NCBI RefSeq assembly: GCF_030704685.1 | Contig: NZ_JAUZDX010000013.1 | Span: 1 to 64,000, forward strand | Reading direction: 5' to 3' | DNA length: 64,000 nt | Source: Acidovorax sp. A1169 | GTDB lineage: Bacteria; Pseudomonadota; Gammaproteobacteria; Burkholderiales; Burkholderiaceae_C | Part shown: piece by piece, positions 45,551-53,981 of the stretch | Layout of the letters: each line of letters begins with the position of its first letter | Numbering within the stretch: position 1 is the stretch's first letter | The notes under the pieces: model-generated | Database searches by the model: none | What the model saw: the letters and a program-made list of their open reading frames with translations, nothing else | Told to the model about the DNA's origin: nothing | Translations under genes and position numbers: made by a program

Positions 45551-46588
45551 CTATGCCTCGATGATTACCTTCAGCGCCTTGGTCTCTGCGGCCCGCCCGA
45601 ACGTGTCGTAGGCCTGCAGGATGTCCGCGAGCTTGAAGCGGTGGGTGATAAGCTGCCTGGCGTCGATGCGCCGGGACTGCACGGTCTTGAGCAGCATGGG
45701 CATGGACACGGTATCGACCAGGCGCGTGGTGATGGTGATGTTGTGCGACCACAGCCGCTCCAGGTGCAGGTCGGCCTTGACGCCGTGCACGCCCACGTTG
45801 GCGATGGTGCCGCCAGCGGCCACGATGTCCTCGCACATCGTGAAGGTGGCCGGGATGCCGACGGCCTCGATGGCCGTGTCCACCCCGCGCCCGCCGGTGA
45901 GGGCCATCACCTGTTGGGCGGCGGTGCCATCGGCGCTGTTGACCGTGGCCGTGGCGCCAAAGCGCTTGCCCACGGCCAGGCGGTTGTCGTCCAGGTCGAT
46001 CATGATGATCTCCGAGGGCGAGTACAGCTGCGCCGTGAGCAGCGCCGCCAGGCCGATGGGGCCGGCACCGACGATGGCCACCGTGGAGCCGGGCTGCACC
46101 TTGCCGTTGAGCACGCCGCACTCGAAGCCGGTGGGCAGGATGTCGCTGAGCATGACCAGCGCCTCTTCGTCCGCGCCGTCGGGGATGGGGTACAGGCTGG
46201 TGTCGGCATGCGGGATGCGCACGAACTCGGCCTGGGTGCCGTCGATGCGGTTGCCCAGCACCCAGCCCCCGGTGCTGCAGTGCGAATACATGCCCTTGCG
46301 GCAGTTCTCGCAGCGCCCGCAGGCGCTGATGCAGGAGATGAGCACCCGGTCGCCGGGCTTGAAGGTGGTGACACCCGGGCCCACCGAGTCGATCACGCCC
46401 ACGCCTTCGTGGCCCAGGGTGGTGCCGGGCTGGCAGGTGGGCACGTCGCCCTTGAGGATGTGCAGGTCGGTGCCGCAGATGGTGGTGCGGGTGATGCGCA
46501 CGACGGCGTCGGTGGCGTCCTGGATGGTGGGCTTGGGGCGTTCGTCCAGCTTCTTCTGGCCGGGGCCGTGGTACACGAGGGCGAGCAT
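45551..46588 (-). CDS. Zinc-dependent alcohol dehydrogenase (MDR family)
   Basis: 345 aa. Catalytic zinc ligands TICGTDLH (Cys38) and GHEGVG, structural zinc cluster CGRCENCRKGMYSHC, and NAD-binding GAGPIGLAALL. This resembles the alcohol/2,3-butanediol-type MDR dehydrogenases. It is the first gene of an operon with the P2 ATPase and DASS transporter. A perfect GTGCG-N4-CGCAC box lies 64 bases and a perfect FNR-type box 113 bases upstream, so low-oxygen or redox-stress induction is likely. Confidence 0.92.
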   Translation of the reverse strand: MLALVYHGPGQKKLDERPKPTIQDATDAVVRITRTTICGTDLHILKGDVPTCQPGTTLGHEGVGVIDSVGPGVTTFKPGDRVLISCISACGRCENCRKGMYSHCSTGGWVLGNRIDGTQAEFVRIPHADTSLYPIPDGADEEALVMLSDILPTGFECGVLNGKVQPGSTVAIVGAGPIGLAALLTAQLYSPSEIIMIDLDDNRLAVGKRFGATATVNSADGTAAQQVMALTGGRGVDTAIEAVGIPATFTMCEDIVAAGGTIANVGVHGVKADLHLERLWSHNITITTRLVDTVSMPMLLKTVQSRRIDARQLITHRFKLADILQAYDTFGRAAETKALKVIIEA

Positions 46589-46651
46589 GGTGAGGGTCCT
46601 TTGGGTGGTCGGGGTGGCAATCCACTGTCTGCGCCATCCCGGTAGCTGTCA

Positions 46652-46665
46652 GTGCGCTGGCGCAC
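46652..46665. promoter_or_regulatory. Perfect GTGCG-N4-CGCAC box upstream of the dehydrogenase operon
   Basis: GTGCG-CTGG-CGCAC, a perfect 5-4-5 repeat (also readable as GTGCGC-TG-GCGCAC), 64 bases before the dehydrogenase start codon. Confidence 0.65.
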
Positions 46666-46700
46666 AAATCTCCCAGGCAGTTGCTTTATTCGGCCGGCGT

Positions 46701-46714
46701 TTGATCCTGATCAA
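46701..46714. promoter_or_regulatory. Perfect FNR/ANR-type box
   Basis: TTGAT-CCTG-ATCAA, the exact consensus for FNR/ANR/FixK proteins. It is 113 bases upstream of the dehydrogenase operon and 115 bases upstream of the divergent EEP gene. Confidence 0.7.
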
Positions 46715-46828
46715 GCCTGCTGCACACAGGCCTTGCAGGACCATTGCAACCAAAGCCCGCTAGGATGGGCCCCTTGCAGTCACCGCCTGGGCAAGCGCCC
46801 TCCTCCCACTCCCCACCTGCTGTCCCCC

Positions 46829-47887
46829 ATGCGCCCCACCCCTGCCGACACGACCCCGCCCCTGGACACGTTGATGGTGGCCACCTGCAATGTGCTCAAC
46901 CTGGCCAACCCCGGGCGCATGTTCTACCCCAACCAGGACGCCTACACCGAGGCCGATTACGGGCGCAAGGTGGAGTGGCTGGGCAACCGGTTTCGCACGC
47001 TCAACGCCGATGTGCTGGCCGTGCAGGAGGTGTGGGACGAGGCGGCGCTGAAGGCGGCCATCGCGCACAGCGGGCTGCGCTACGATTTTGTATCGGTACC
47101 CGGTGCCGAGAACGACGCCACGCGCCATGGTGCCCAGGGCACGCCGCGCGTGGGCATTGCCACGCGGCTGAAGGTGGAGGCGGTGCAGTCGTTTGCGAAC
47201 TTTCCGCCGGCCTTTCAGGTCGATGTGCCGGGCCTGGGCCCGCACACGCGCTTTGAGCGCCCGCCCCTGGTGGCCACGCTGCGCATGAAGCATGGGCAGC
47301 GGGTGAACGTGCTCACGGCTCACCTCAAGTCCAAGCGCCCCAAGTTTCTGCAGGACGCACAGGGCCATGCGCTGGAGGACAAGGACGACCGCAAGGTGGG
47401 CGCCCTGGCCTCGCTGCGCTCGCTGGTGATGCGCGGCGCCGAGGCCATGGCCCTGCGCTGCCTGGTGATCGACCTGCTGCAGCGCACCAGCGTGCCGCTG
47501 GTGGTGATGGGCGATTTCAACGACACGCCCGACAGCGTGACCACGCAGCTGATCTGCGCCACCACCGAGATCGCCTACGACCGCTCGGCCCGCGACGTGG
47601 CGCTGTTCAACGCCTATGACCTGCAGGGCGAGATGGCGCTCAAGAAGGACGTGGCCTTCTCCCACATCCACCAGGGTTCGCCCTCGGTGCTGGACCAGAT
47701 CCTGGTGAGCGAGGAGTTTTTGCCGCGCGGGCGCAACAGCCTGGGCGACGTGCGCCGGGTGGACTATTTCAACGACCACCTGCACGAGGGCCGCGACCGC
47801 ACCCGCTCGGACCATGGGTTCGTACGTGCGCTGCTGCGGCTGCAGATGGAACCGCAGCCTGCGCCCGCAGCCCCGCCAATGGGCTGA
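46829..47887 (+). CDS. Endonuclease/exonuclease/phosphatase-family protein
   Basis: 352 aa from MRPTPADTT. EEP fold motifs: ATCNVLNL (Asn), LAVQEVWDE (metal-binding Glu), LTAHLKSKRPKF, VMGDFNDTPDS, and the C-terminal RSDHGFV (Asp-His). These are the catalytic positions of Mg-dependent phosphodiesterases. No signal peptide. The substrate (DNA, lipid or other phosphodiester) cannot be told. Divergent from the dehydrogenase operon. Confidence 0.88.
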   Translation: MRPTPADTTPPLDTLMVATCNVLNLANPGRMFYPNQDAYTEADYGRKVEWLGNRFRTLNADVLAVQEVWDEAALKAAIAHSGLRYDFVSVPGAENDATRHGAQGTPRVGIATRLKVEAVQSFANFPPAFQVDVPGLGPHTRFERPPLVATLRMKHGQRVNVLTAHLKSKRPKFLQDAQGHALEDKDDRKVGALASLRSLVMRGAEAMALRCLVIDLLQRTSVPLVVMGDFNDTPDSVTTQLICATTEIAYDRSARDVALFNAYDLQGEMALKKDVAFSHIHQGSPSVLDQILVSEEFLPRGRNSLGDVRRVDYFNDHLHEGRDRTRSDHGFVRALLRLQMEPQPAPAAPPMG

Positions 47888-47986
47888 AAACCCACCCGCC
47901 ACCAGCAGCGCGGCATCACCCATTTGCCTGCCTACACCGGCGCATGCCGGTGCTACAGTCCTCCGAGAAAAATGAGGAACAGACAG

Positions 47987-48529
47987 ATGCGTTGGAACAC
48001 CATCGCCATGGCCTGCCTGGGCCTTGCGGCCCTGTCCGCAGGCGCGCAGGTACACCGCTGCAAACAGCCGGACGGAAAGATGGTCTACAGCGACCAGCCC
48101 TGCACCCGCAGCCAGACAGGTGGGGTGATCCTCCCCGACCCCAGCGTGCGCGAAGTGGCCTGGGAGCAGGCGCGCAACAGGGCGCAAGGGGCAGGCACCG
48201 CCAACTCCGTGCCGTGCCGCAAGGCAAAGGAAGAAATGGCCCAGCTCGTGGGCCTGCGCACCCTGTCGCCAGAGGAAAAGCGCATCCGGGTGCAGGGGCA
48301 GGAAACGCGGGTGGCCGCCGCCTGTGGTGCCGAGCCACCGGGCGCAAGCCCGCCGCCAGTGGCCGGAAAGGCGCCTGCCGCGTCCGGGCCCGTGGTCTTC
48401 GTCTACTGCGAGGCCGGCTTCTGCCACGACAACAAGGGCGGTATCCATATGAAAAGCGGCCCGGATTTCGTGAATGCAGCCACCGGCAAGACCTGCTCGC
48501 GCGTAGGGGCCCAGACGATCTGCCATTGA
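47987..48529 (+). CDS. Exported DUF4124-like cysteine-rich protein
   Basis: 180 aa. Signal peptide MRWNTIAMACLGLAALSAGA, then the DUF4124 motif VHRCKQPDGKMVYSDQPC. Six further cysteines in the mature part (including VYCEAGFCHD and GKTCSRVGAQTIC) suggest periplasmic disulfides. GAGGA sits about 8 bases before the ATG. Function unknown. Confidence 0.8.
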   Translation: MRWNTIAMACLGLAALSAGAQVHRCKQPDGKMVYSDQPCTRSQTGGVILPDPSVREVAWEQARNRAQGAGTANSVPCRKAKEEMAQLVGLRTLSPEEKRIRVQGQETRVAAACGAEPPGASPPPVAGKAPAASGPVVFVYCEAGFCHDNKGGIHMKSGPDFVNAATGKTCSRVGAQTICH

Positions 48530-48671
48530 ACGGCCAAGCTTGCCCCGGCCGAAGCCCGCTATCGCCGCACACCCTGCAAAACGGCGTGCCGGCTGACACA
48601 TGTGGTAACGAGGCGCCCAGTAAGATGCCGGGCCAGGCCCCGGATTGAGCAAGGGGCGACGAGACCTCTAT

Positions 48672-50552
48672 ATGACCATGCCCAGAGCCCACACCTCCCC
48701 ACCGCCCCAGCAGCACACCGACGCCCAGACCAGCCGGGGGCCTGGCCGCACGGCGGCAGCCGCCCTGGTGGCCCTGCTGCTGGCGGCCTGCAGCAGCACG
48801 CCGCTGCCGCCCTGGAATGCGCCAGGTGCCACGGCGCCGCGCCCCAATGCCCCCGCCCCGGCGCCCCGCGTGCAGCCAGGCAGGGTGGTGCCCGGCCCGC
48901 TGGGCGCCCAGCAGCAGGCGCCCGCGCCGCAGCCCGCCGCCACAGGCGTCATCACCGCGCCGCTGCCGCCCACCGCACCGGTGGTGGGCCGCAACGAACC
49001 CCTGGCCACCCCGCCCTACGGCCCCGCCGTGATGGCACGCTTCCCGGACCCCACGGTGCGCTACAGCACGCCGGGCCTGGCGCCCGGCCGCCGCGCCTAC
49101 ACCACCAATGCCGAGCTGGAGCAATGGCTGCAGTCCGTGGCCTCGGGCACGGCAGGCAGCCCCTCGCGCGCCAGCGTGCTGCGCCTGGGCACCTCGCAGC
49201 GCGGCGAGCCCCTGGTGGGCCTGCTGCTCACCCGCGCCCCCGGTGACGACCCGGCCAGCCTGGATGCCGGCAAGCGCCCGACCGTGGTGCTGATCGGCCA
49301 GCAGCACGGCAACGAGCCCGCCGGCGCCGAGGCCCTGCTGGTCATTGCCAGCGAGCTGGGCCAGGGCCTGCTGGAGCCGCTGCTCGAACGCATCAACGTG
49401 ATCGTGGTGCCGCGTGCCAACCCCGATGGTGCGCAGGCCGACACCCGGGCCACGGCCAACGGCATCGACATGAACCGCGACCACCTGCTGCTCAAGACGC
49501 CCGAGGCCCAGGCCATCGCGCGCCTGGTGCGCGACTACCGCCCCATTCTGGTGGTGGACGCACACGAGTACACCGTGGCCGGCCGCTACCTGCAGAAGTT
49601 CAACGCCGTGCAGCGCTATGACGCACTGCTGCAGTACACCACCACGGCCAACTACCCCGAGTTTCTGACCAAGGCCTCGCAGGAGTGGTACCACCAGCCC
49701 ATGCAGGCCGCGCTCAAGGCGCAGAACCTCTCCAGCGAGTGGTACTACACCAATGCCACCGGTGCGGACGACCGCACCCTGTCGATGGGCGGCGTGCAGC
49801 CCGACACGGGCCGCAACGTGCATGGCCTCAAAAACACCGTGAGCCTCTTGATCGAAACGCGCGGCGTGGGCATCGGCCCGCTGCACATGCAGCGGCGCGT
49901 GCATACCCAGGTCACGGCCATCGCCAGCGCGCTGCGCTCCACCGCCGAGCGCGCCGCCAACCTGGAGCAGGTGCGCGGCTTCGTGGTGCGCGACATCTCG
50001 GCCAAGGCCTGCCGCGACAACGTAGTGGTCGAGGCCGGCCCCACGCCCACCCAGCGCGAAGTGGTCTTCATCGACCCCGAGACCGGCATGGACCGCCCGG
50101 TGCGCGTGGACTGGAACTCGTCGCTGAACCTGCGCACCCTCAAATCGCGCGCCCGCCCCTGCGGCTACTGGGTCTCGCAACAGGCCACCCCGGTGGTCGA
50201 GCGCCTCAAGCTGCTGGGCCTGCAGGTGCTGCGCATTGGCGAAGGCGGCTCGCTGCTGGCCGACACCTACCGCGAGACTGCGCGCGAAACCTCGGAGCGC
50301 CGCGACGTGCTGGGCACCATCAGCGACAGCGCCGACATCATCCGCGTGCAGGTCACCCCCGTGCGCGCCGCCATCGACGTGCCCGCCGGCAGCTACTACG
50401 TGCCCCTGAACCAGCCCCTGGCCCACCTGGCCGTGGCCGCGCTGGAGCCCGATACGCAGAACAGCTACTTCGCCAACCGCATGATCGAGGACCTGTCGCA
50501 GACGGCGCGCATCATGTCCACGCCGTCGCTGGTGTTTGAAGAGACGGATTGA
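48672..50552 (+). CDS. M14-family zinc carboxypeptidase lipoprotein
   Basis: 626 aa from MTMPRAHTSPP. The signal peptide ends in a lipobox LLAAC (mature CSSTPLPPWN), followed by a Pro/Ala-rich linker of about 90 residues. The peptidase domain has IGQQHGNEPAGAEAL (zinc His and Glu near 212), NRDHLLLKTPEA, VVDAHEYT (near 295) and LLIETRGVG with the catalytic Glu near 393. It is predicted to be anchored in the envelope and trim peptides or cell-wall fragments. The last ~150 residues form an extra domain outside the M14 core. Confidence 0.88.
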   Translation: MTMPRAHTSPPPQQHTDAQTSRGPGRTAAAALVALLLAACSSTPLPPWNAPGATAPRPNAPAPAPRVQPGRVVPGPLGAQQQAPAPQPAATGVITAPLPPTAPVVGRNEPLATPPYGPAVMARFPDPTVRYSTPGLAPGRRAYTTNAELEQWLQSVASGTAGSPSRASVLRLGTSQRGEPLVGLLLTRAPGDDPASLDAGKRPTVVLIGQQHGNEPAGAEALLVIASELGQGLLEPLLERINVIVVPRANPDGAQADTRATANGIDMNRDHLLLKTPEAQAIARLVRDYRPILVVDAHEYTVAGRYLQKFNAVQRYDALLQYTTTANYPEFLTKASQEWYHQPMQAALKAQNLSSEWYYTNATGADDRTLSMGGVQPDTGRNVHGLKNTVSLLIETRGVGIGPLHMQRRVHTQVTAIASALRSTAERAANLEQVRGFVVRDISAKACRDNVVVEAGPTPTQREVVFIDPETGMDRPVRVDWNSSLNLRTLKSRARPCGYWVSQQATPVVERLKLLGLQVLRIGEGGSLLADTYRETARETSERRDVLGTISDSADIIRVQVTPVRAAIDVPAGSYYVPLNQPLAHLAVAALEPDTQNSYFANRMIEDLSQTARIMSTPSLVFEETD

Positions 50553-50559
50553 TCCATCC

Positions 50560-50835
50560 ATGAAATACTCGCCTGCGCGCGACGCCAGCGGCAAGCCCCT
50601 CATTAACGGCAAGGAAGCCGCGATCGGTCTGCTGGGAATGGCCGCCGTCGTCGGACTGATGGTTTGGCAGAACCCCATCGTGCCTCCCTACACAGGCAGA
50701 TTGGCATGGCTGTTTTCGCTGGCCGCACAATTGCTCGGCCCATCGGGCCCTGCCATCGCCATGTGGCTGTCCGTGGCCCTTTTGGCGGGCATGGGCGTGA
50801 TGGCCTGGATCAACGCTGGTAGGCAGCCGCGCTGA
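50560..50835 (+). CDS. Small two-helix membrane protein
   Basis: 91 aa with two hydrophobic segments (AAIGLLGMAAVVGLMVW and IAMWLSVALLAGMGVMAWI). It starts 7 bases after the peptidase stop and is probably co-transcribed with it. No family recognised. Confidence 0.65.
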   Translation: MKYSPARDASGKPLINGKEAAIGLLGMAAVVGLMVWQNPIVPPYTGRLAWLFSLAAQLLGPSGPAIAMWLSVALLAGMGVMAWINAGRQPR

Positions 50836-51049
50836 TCCAGGGAAGCCCCCTGACGCCTTTGAGGGATTGAGGGCCCTTTGGGGGTACTGGCTGGTGTGCA
50901 AGGGAAACATCGGGGACCGTATCCGAGGCCGATGCAGAACCCGGCCCATGGCCACCAACTACAAAACGACACCTGTTTCGCCATGGCGGTCACAGGGTGC
51001 AACCACCGGCCGCGACCTGCGGCCCCATACCAGCCTGATCGGGATCGCC

Positions 51050-51493
51050 ATGGTTTTGCGGATGCCGAAGTTTCCCAGGGCGGCCAGTCTCTGGCCAGTG
51101 CTGGCCCTGGCGCTGTACGGCGTGGTGCAGCCCGCGCTCGCCCCGCTGCGCCAGGAACCTGCACGGTATGCGGCCATGAAGAAGCCGGACTATCCCCCTG
51201 AAGCACTGCTGGCGGGCATAGAGGGCAAGACCGTTCTCAGGGTGCTCATCAGCGCATCGGGCGCGGCCAGCCGGGTGGAGGTGCACCAGAGCTCGGGGCA
51301 CCCGTCTCTGGATGCGGCGGCGCTGCAATCGGTCCAGCAGTTCCAGTTCGTTCCTGCCCGGACGAACGGGGTCGCACACGCCTCCTGGGCCAAAATTCCC
51401 ATCGGCTTCAGCATCGATAGCCGCATGGCTCTGTTGTGCCCATCGACGTGGCTGCCTTGGTGCCGGGCAGAGGGAGCCGCCCCAACCCGGTAG
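51050..51493 (+). CDS. TonB-family C-terminal domain protein
   Basis: 147 aa from MVLRMPKFPR; MPKFPR at 51062 is an alternative start. An N-terminal hydrophobic segment (LWPVLALALYGVVQP) is followed directly by a TonB C-terminal domain: KPDYPPEALLAGIEGKTVLR, VEVHQSSGHPSLDAAALQSV and QFQFVPART. The long Pro-rich spacer of true TonB is missing and no exbB/exbD is near, so it is a short TonB-like protein rather than the main energy transducer. Confidence 0.82.
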   Translation: MVLRMPKFPRAASLWPVLALALYGVVQPALAPLRQEPARYAAMKKPDYPPEALLAGIEGKTVLRVLISASGAASRVEVHQSSGHPSLDAAALQSVQQFQFVPARTNGVAHASWAKIPIGFSIDSRMALLCPSTWLPWCRAEGAAPTR

Positions 51494-51592
51494 CCGTGGG
51501 TCTGGCAGGCGCAGGATGGATGTGCATGGGCTGCTTGAATGGCACACCGCAGGCAGAATCGGGCCATCCGCACAAGGACGTTTCTCGCCCGA

Positions 51593-52009
51593 ATGAGCAC
51601 GCAAGACCACCCACCCCCGCTGTACCACGGCAGTTGCCTGTGCGGCGCCATCCACTACGAAGCCCGCGCCGAGATCAGGGCCGCCTCGCACTGCCACTGC
51701 AGCATGTGCCAGAAGGCGCATGGCGCGGCCTTCGGGTCCTATGGCAGTGTGCCGGTGGGCAGCTTTGCCTTCACGCGCGGCGCCGACGTGGTGAAGCGCC
51801 GCGACTCATCCCCCGGAGTCACGCGCACGTTCTGCCCGGAATGCGGCTCGCCGCTGACCTGGCACAGTGAGCATGGCGATGCGGCGGCGTGGATGTCGTT
51901 CTCGCTGGGCACGCTGGATACGCCGTTCACGCCGAAAAAGCCGCTGCACAGCATCCATGCGGGTTCGGTGCCTGCGTGGCATGTAGCGGGCGAAGCGCGC
52001 AAAGACTGA
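51593..52009 (+). CDS. GFA-family zinc protein (glutathione-dependent formaldehyde-activating-like)
   Basis: 138 aa. The GFA cysteine pattern is complete: GSCLCGAIHY, HCHCSMCQKAHG and FCPECGSPLTW, binding two zinc ions. Members bind glutathione adducts or act as general zinc beta-tent proteins; the substrate is unknown. A GNAT gene follows 32 bases later. Confidence 0.9.
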   Translation: MSTQDHPPPLYHGSCLCGAIHYEARAEIRAASHCHCSMCQKAHGAAFGSYGSVPVGSFAFTRGADVVKRRDSSPGVTRTFCPECGSPLTWHSEHGDAAAWMSFSLGTLDTPFTPKKPLHSIHAGSVPAWHVAGEARKD

Positions 52010-52041
52010 GCGGCTGCGGCAGGCAGAGAGGCAAGCATCCC

Positions 52042-52524
52042 ATGGACTTTCAGATCAGGCGCGCTACCGCCGGCGATGCACCAGAGGTGGCCTTGCTGAC
52101 CCGCGCCGCGTATGCGAAGTGGGTGCCGGTGATCGGGCGGGAGCCTTTGCCGATGAAGGCGGACTACGAGGCGGCTGTCAGGGAACACCTGGTCGATCTG
52201 CTGCACGTCGACGGCGTGCTCGCCGGCCTGGTCGAGATGATCCCTGAGCCGCAATGGCTGCTGATCGAGAACCTGGCAGTCGCGCCCGCCTTTCAGGGCC
52301 GTGGTTGTGCGCGCATCCTGCTCGCGCAGGCCGAACAAACGGCAAAGGTGCTGCAGCTCGCTGGACTCAGGCTCTTCACCAACAAGCAGTTTGCATCGAA
52401 CGTGGATCTGTACCTGCACCAAGGCTTTGTCGTGGACCGCGAGGAGCCATTCATGGGGGGGTTCACCGTCTACATGAGCAAGCCGTTGGCGCCCGACAAC
52501 GGCCCACCGGTCGCCCTGGATTGA
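52042..52524 (+). CDS. GNAT-family N-acetyltransferase
   Basis: 160 aa. The acetyl-CoA-binding motif VAPAFQGRGCARILL follows the strand IENLAV. The second half contains RLFTNKQFASNVDLYLHQGF, as in many GNATs acting on small molecules. No signal peptide; acceptor unknown. Confidence 0.88.
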   Translation: MDFQIRRATAGDAPEVALLTRAAYAKWVPVIGREPLPMKADYEAAVREHLVDLLHVDGVLAGLVEMIPEPQWLLIENLAVAPAFQGRGCARILLAQAEQTAKVLQLAGLRLFTNKQFASNVDLYLHQGFVVDREEPFMGGFTVYMSKPLAPDNGPPVALD

Positions 52525-52630
52525 TTCCCCTGCCGCTCCCATGGCACCATCACGCCACCGCTGGCCGTGGCTGACCCCAGTGCAACGGGACGCGGTAACT
52601 AAAAATCAAATCCAACAAGGGGAATACCAA

Positions 52631-52750
52631 TGAGGAATCAAGGCGCCATGGCCCTTTGCGGCCTGCTTGCTCGCGGGATGCATTGCCGTGATGGGTGGCA
52701 ATCCAGCCCAGTCAACCCACGGCGGGGAAACACAGCGCGGGGTGTGCTCC
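52631..52750 (+). pseudogene. Frameshifted lipoprotein leader
   Basis: An ATG at 52631 follows a strong AAGGGGA site and reads MRNQGAMALCGL. A one-base shift in CTGCTTG (52664-52669) moves the sensible frame to LLAGCIAVMGG, a perfect lipobox, in the same frame as the gene that starts at 52751. Without the shift a single lipoprotein would run from 52631 to 53125. It is either a real mutation or a one-base sequencing error. Confidence 0.5.
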
Positions 52751-53125
52751 ATGGCTAATACCTACAACGGCATCGGCACGTCCTACCTGGGCAAGTGCAA
52801 GTTCGAGCAGGACGACTCGTTCGTCACCACCAAGTGGTTTCTGATCGGGTTTCCCATCTTTCCGATGGGCAGTGCGCGGCTGCGTGAACTGGGCAGCGAA
52901 GGTATTCCGTTTTTCAAACGCACCACGAACTATGAGTTCATCGAGGACGTGCCGCTTGACGTGATGCAGGTGCTGCGCATCTACGTGTACTCGGTGTTCA
53001 TCGTCGCCTGGTTCGGGCACTGGGCCATGGGCAACCAGCCGCCGCTGGTGCGCTTCATCATGATCACGCTGGGGATCTTGCTGCCCTTTGCGATGCGGTT
53101 CCTGTCCAAGCGCATGGCGCAGTAG
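52751..53125 (+). CDS. Hypothetical membrane protein
   Basis: 124 aa from MANTYNGIGTSYLGKCKFEQ, followed by FVTTKWFLIGFPIFPMG and two C-terminal membrane segments (IYVYSVFIVAWFGHWAMG and IMITLGILLPFAMRFL). The NGIGTxYxG...TTKW pattern is one I associate with a family of small uncharacterised envelope proteins. The start has a poor ribosome binding site; the stronger signal is at 52631, in frame only after correcting one base. Confidence 0.65.
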   Translation: MANTYNGIGTSYLGKCKFEQDDSFVTTKWFLIGFPIFPMGSARLRELGSEGIPFFKRTTNYEFIEDVPLDVMQVLRIYVYSVFIVAWFGHWAMGNQPPLVRFIMITLGILLPFAMRFLSKRMAQ

Positions 53126-53206
53126 GCGTCAGCGTTGTCGAGCGGAGCGACGGCTGACTACGCAGAATCTGCGCCATCGGACAGCTATTGAACAAAGAGA
53201 CGAGAC

Positions 53207-53851
53207 ATGCAAACCAGTTTGGAAAGAACCACCACCACACTCGGCGAGGCCTTGGGTGTCACCGCCATATGCTTTGGACTGATGATCTGGCAATCGACAC
53301 AAGCCATGTTGGCCGGATTCCCGACCTCCCCGTTCACCAACGGCAGCATGCTGGGGCTGATCGCCATGGAGCTGGTCCTGGCCTCTGTTGCCATCGCAAT
53401 CCTGCGGGCCCGCGGGTTCGCCATCGCAACGCTCTACCCCCGACCGACCATTCGGGGCGCAGCCACCGGTTCCGCGTTGTACCTCGCAGCATGGGTGTCG
53501 GCAGCGCTGGCGCTGACCCCTTTCAAGGATGCCGCACAGCCCATCGACAGCATGGTGTCCGAAGCCACCTTGTCGCTGGGGGTGGTTATCGCAGTGGCCG
53601 TCGTCAACGCAACGTTCGAGGAAGTTTTCCTGCTGGGGTTCCTCGTACGCGGGCTGCGTGGCTTTGGCCTGAACGTGGCCATTGGTGCGTCCCTGCTGGT
53701 GCGGTTGGCGTACCACCTTTACCAAGGCCCGCTGGGCGCCGTGTCTGTGCTCGCGTTCGGAATCGTCCTCACGCTGTATTTCGCCTCCACGAACAAGCTT
53801 TGGCCTCCGGTGTTTTGCCACATGCTGGGCGACATCATCCCTTTCCTTTAG
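53207..53851 (+). CDS. CPBP-family intramembrane metalloprotease
   Basis: 214 aa with about seven hydrophobic segments. Catalytic motifs: FEEVFLLGFLVRGL (EExxx...R), LAYHLYQGPLG (H) and VFCHMLGDIIPF (H...D). These are the CPBP/Abi (CaaX-processing-like) residues. Bacterial members are linked to bacteriocin self-immunity or peptide processing; none is nearby, so the role is open. Confidence 0.87.
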   Translation: MQTSLERTTTTLGEALGVTAICFGLMIWQSTQAMLAGFPTSPFTNGSMLGLIAMELVLASVAIAILRARGFAIATLYPRPTIRGAATGSALYLAAWVSAALALTPFKDAAQPIDSMVSEATLSLGVVIAVAVVNATFEEVFLLGFLVRGLRGFGLNVAIGASLLVRLAYHLYQGPLGAVSVLAFGIVLTLYFASTNKLWPPVFCHMLGDIIPFL

Positions 53852-53981
53852 GCTGGCTTGCCGCGCTGCTGCAGGCGAGGCGTTTGCGCGGGAGCGATGC
53901 AAAGGTCTTGCCGCCATCTTCTGCAGACCTAGCGCAAGGCTGCTACGCTGCCGCTTCCTTCAATTACCGATGAAGCGCCCC

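Noticed and set aside
51050-51493. Complete TonB-ExbB-ExbD system
   Set aside because: Only a short TonB-like domain is present; no exbB or exbD lies in the window.
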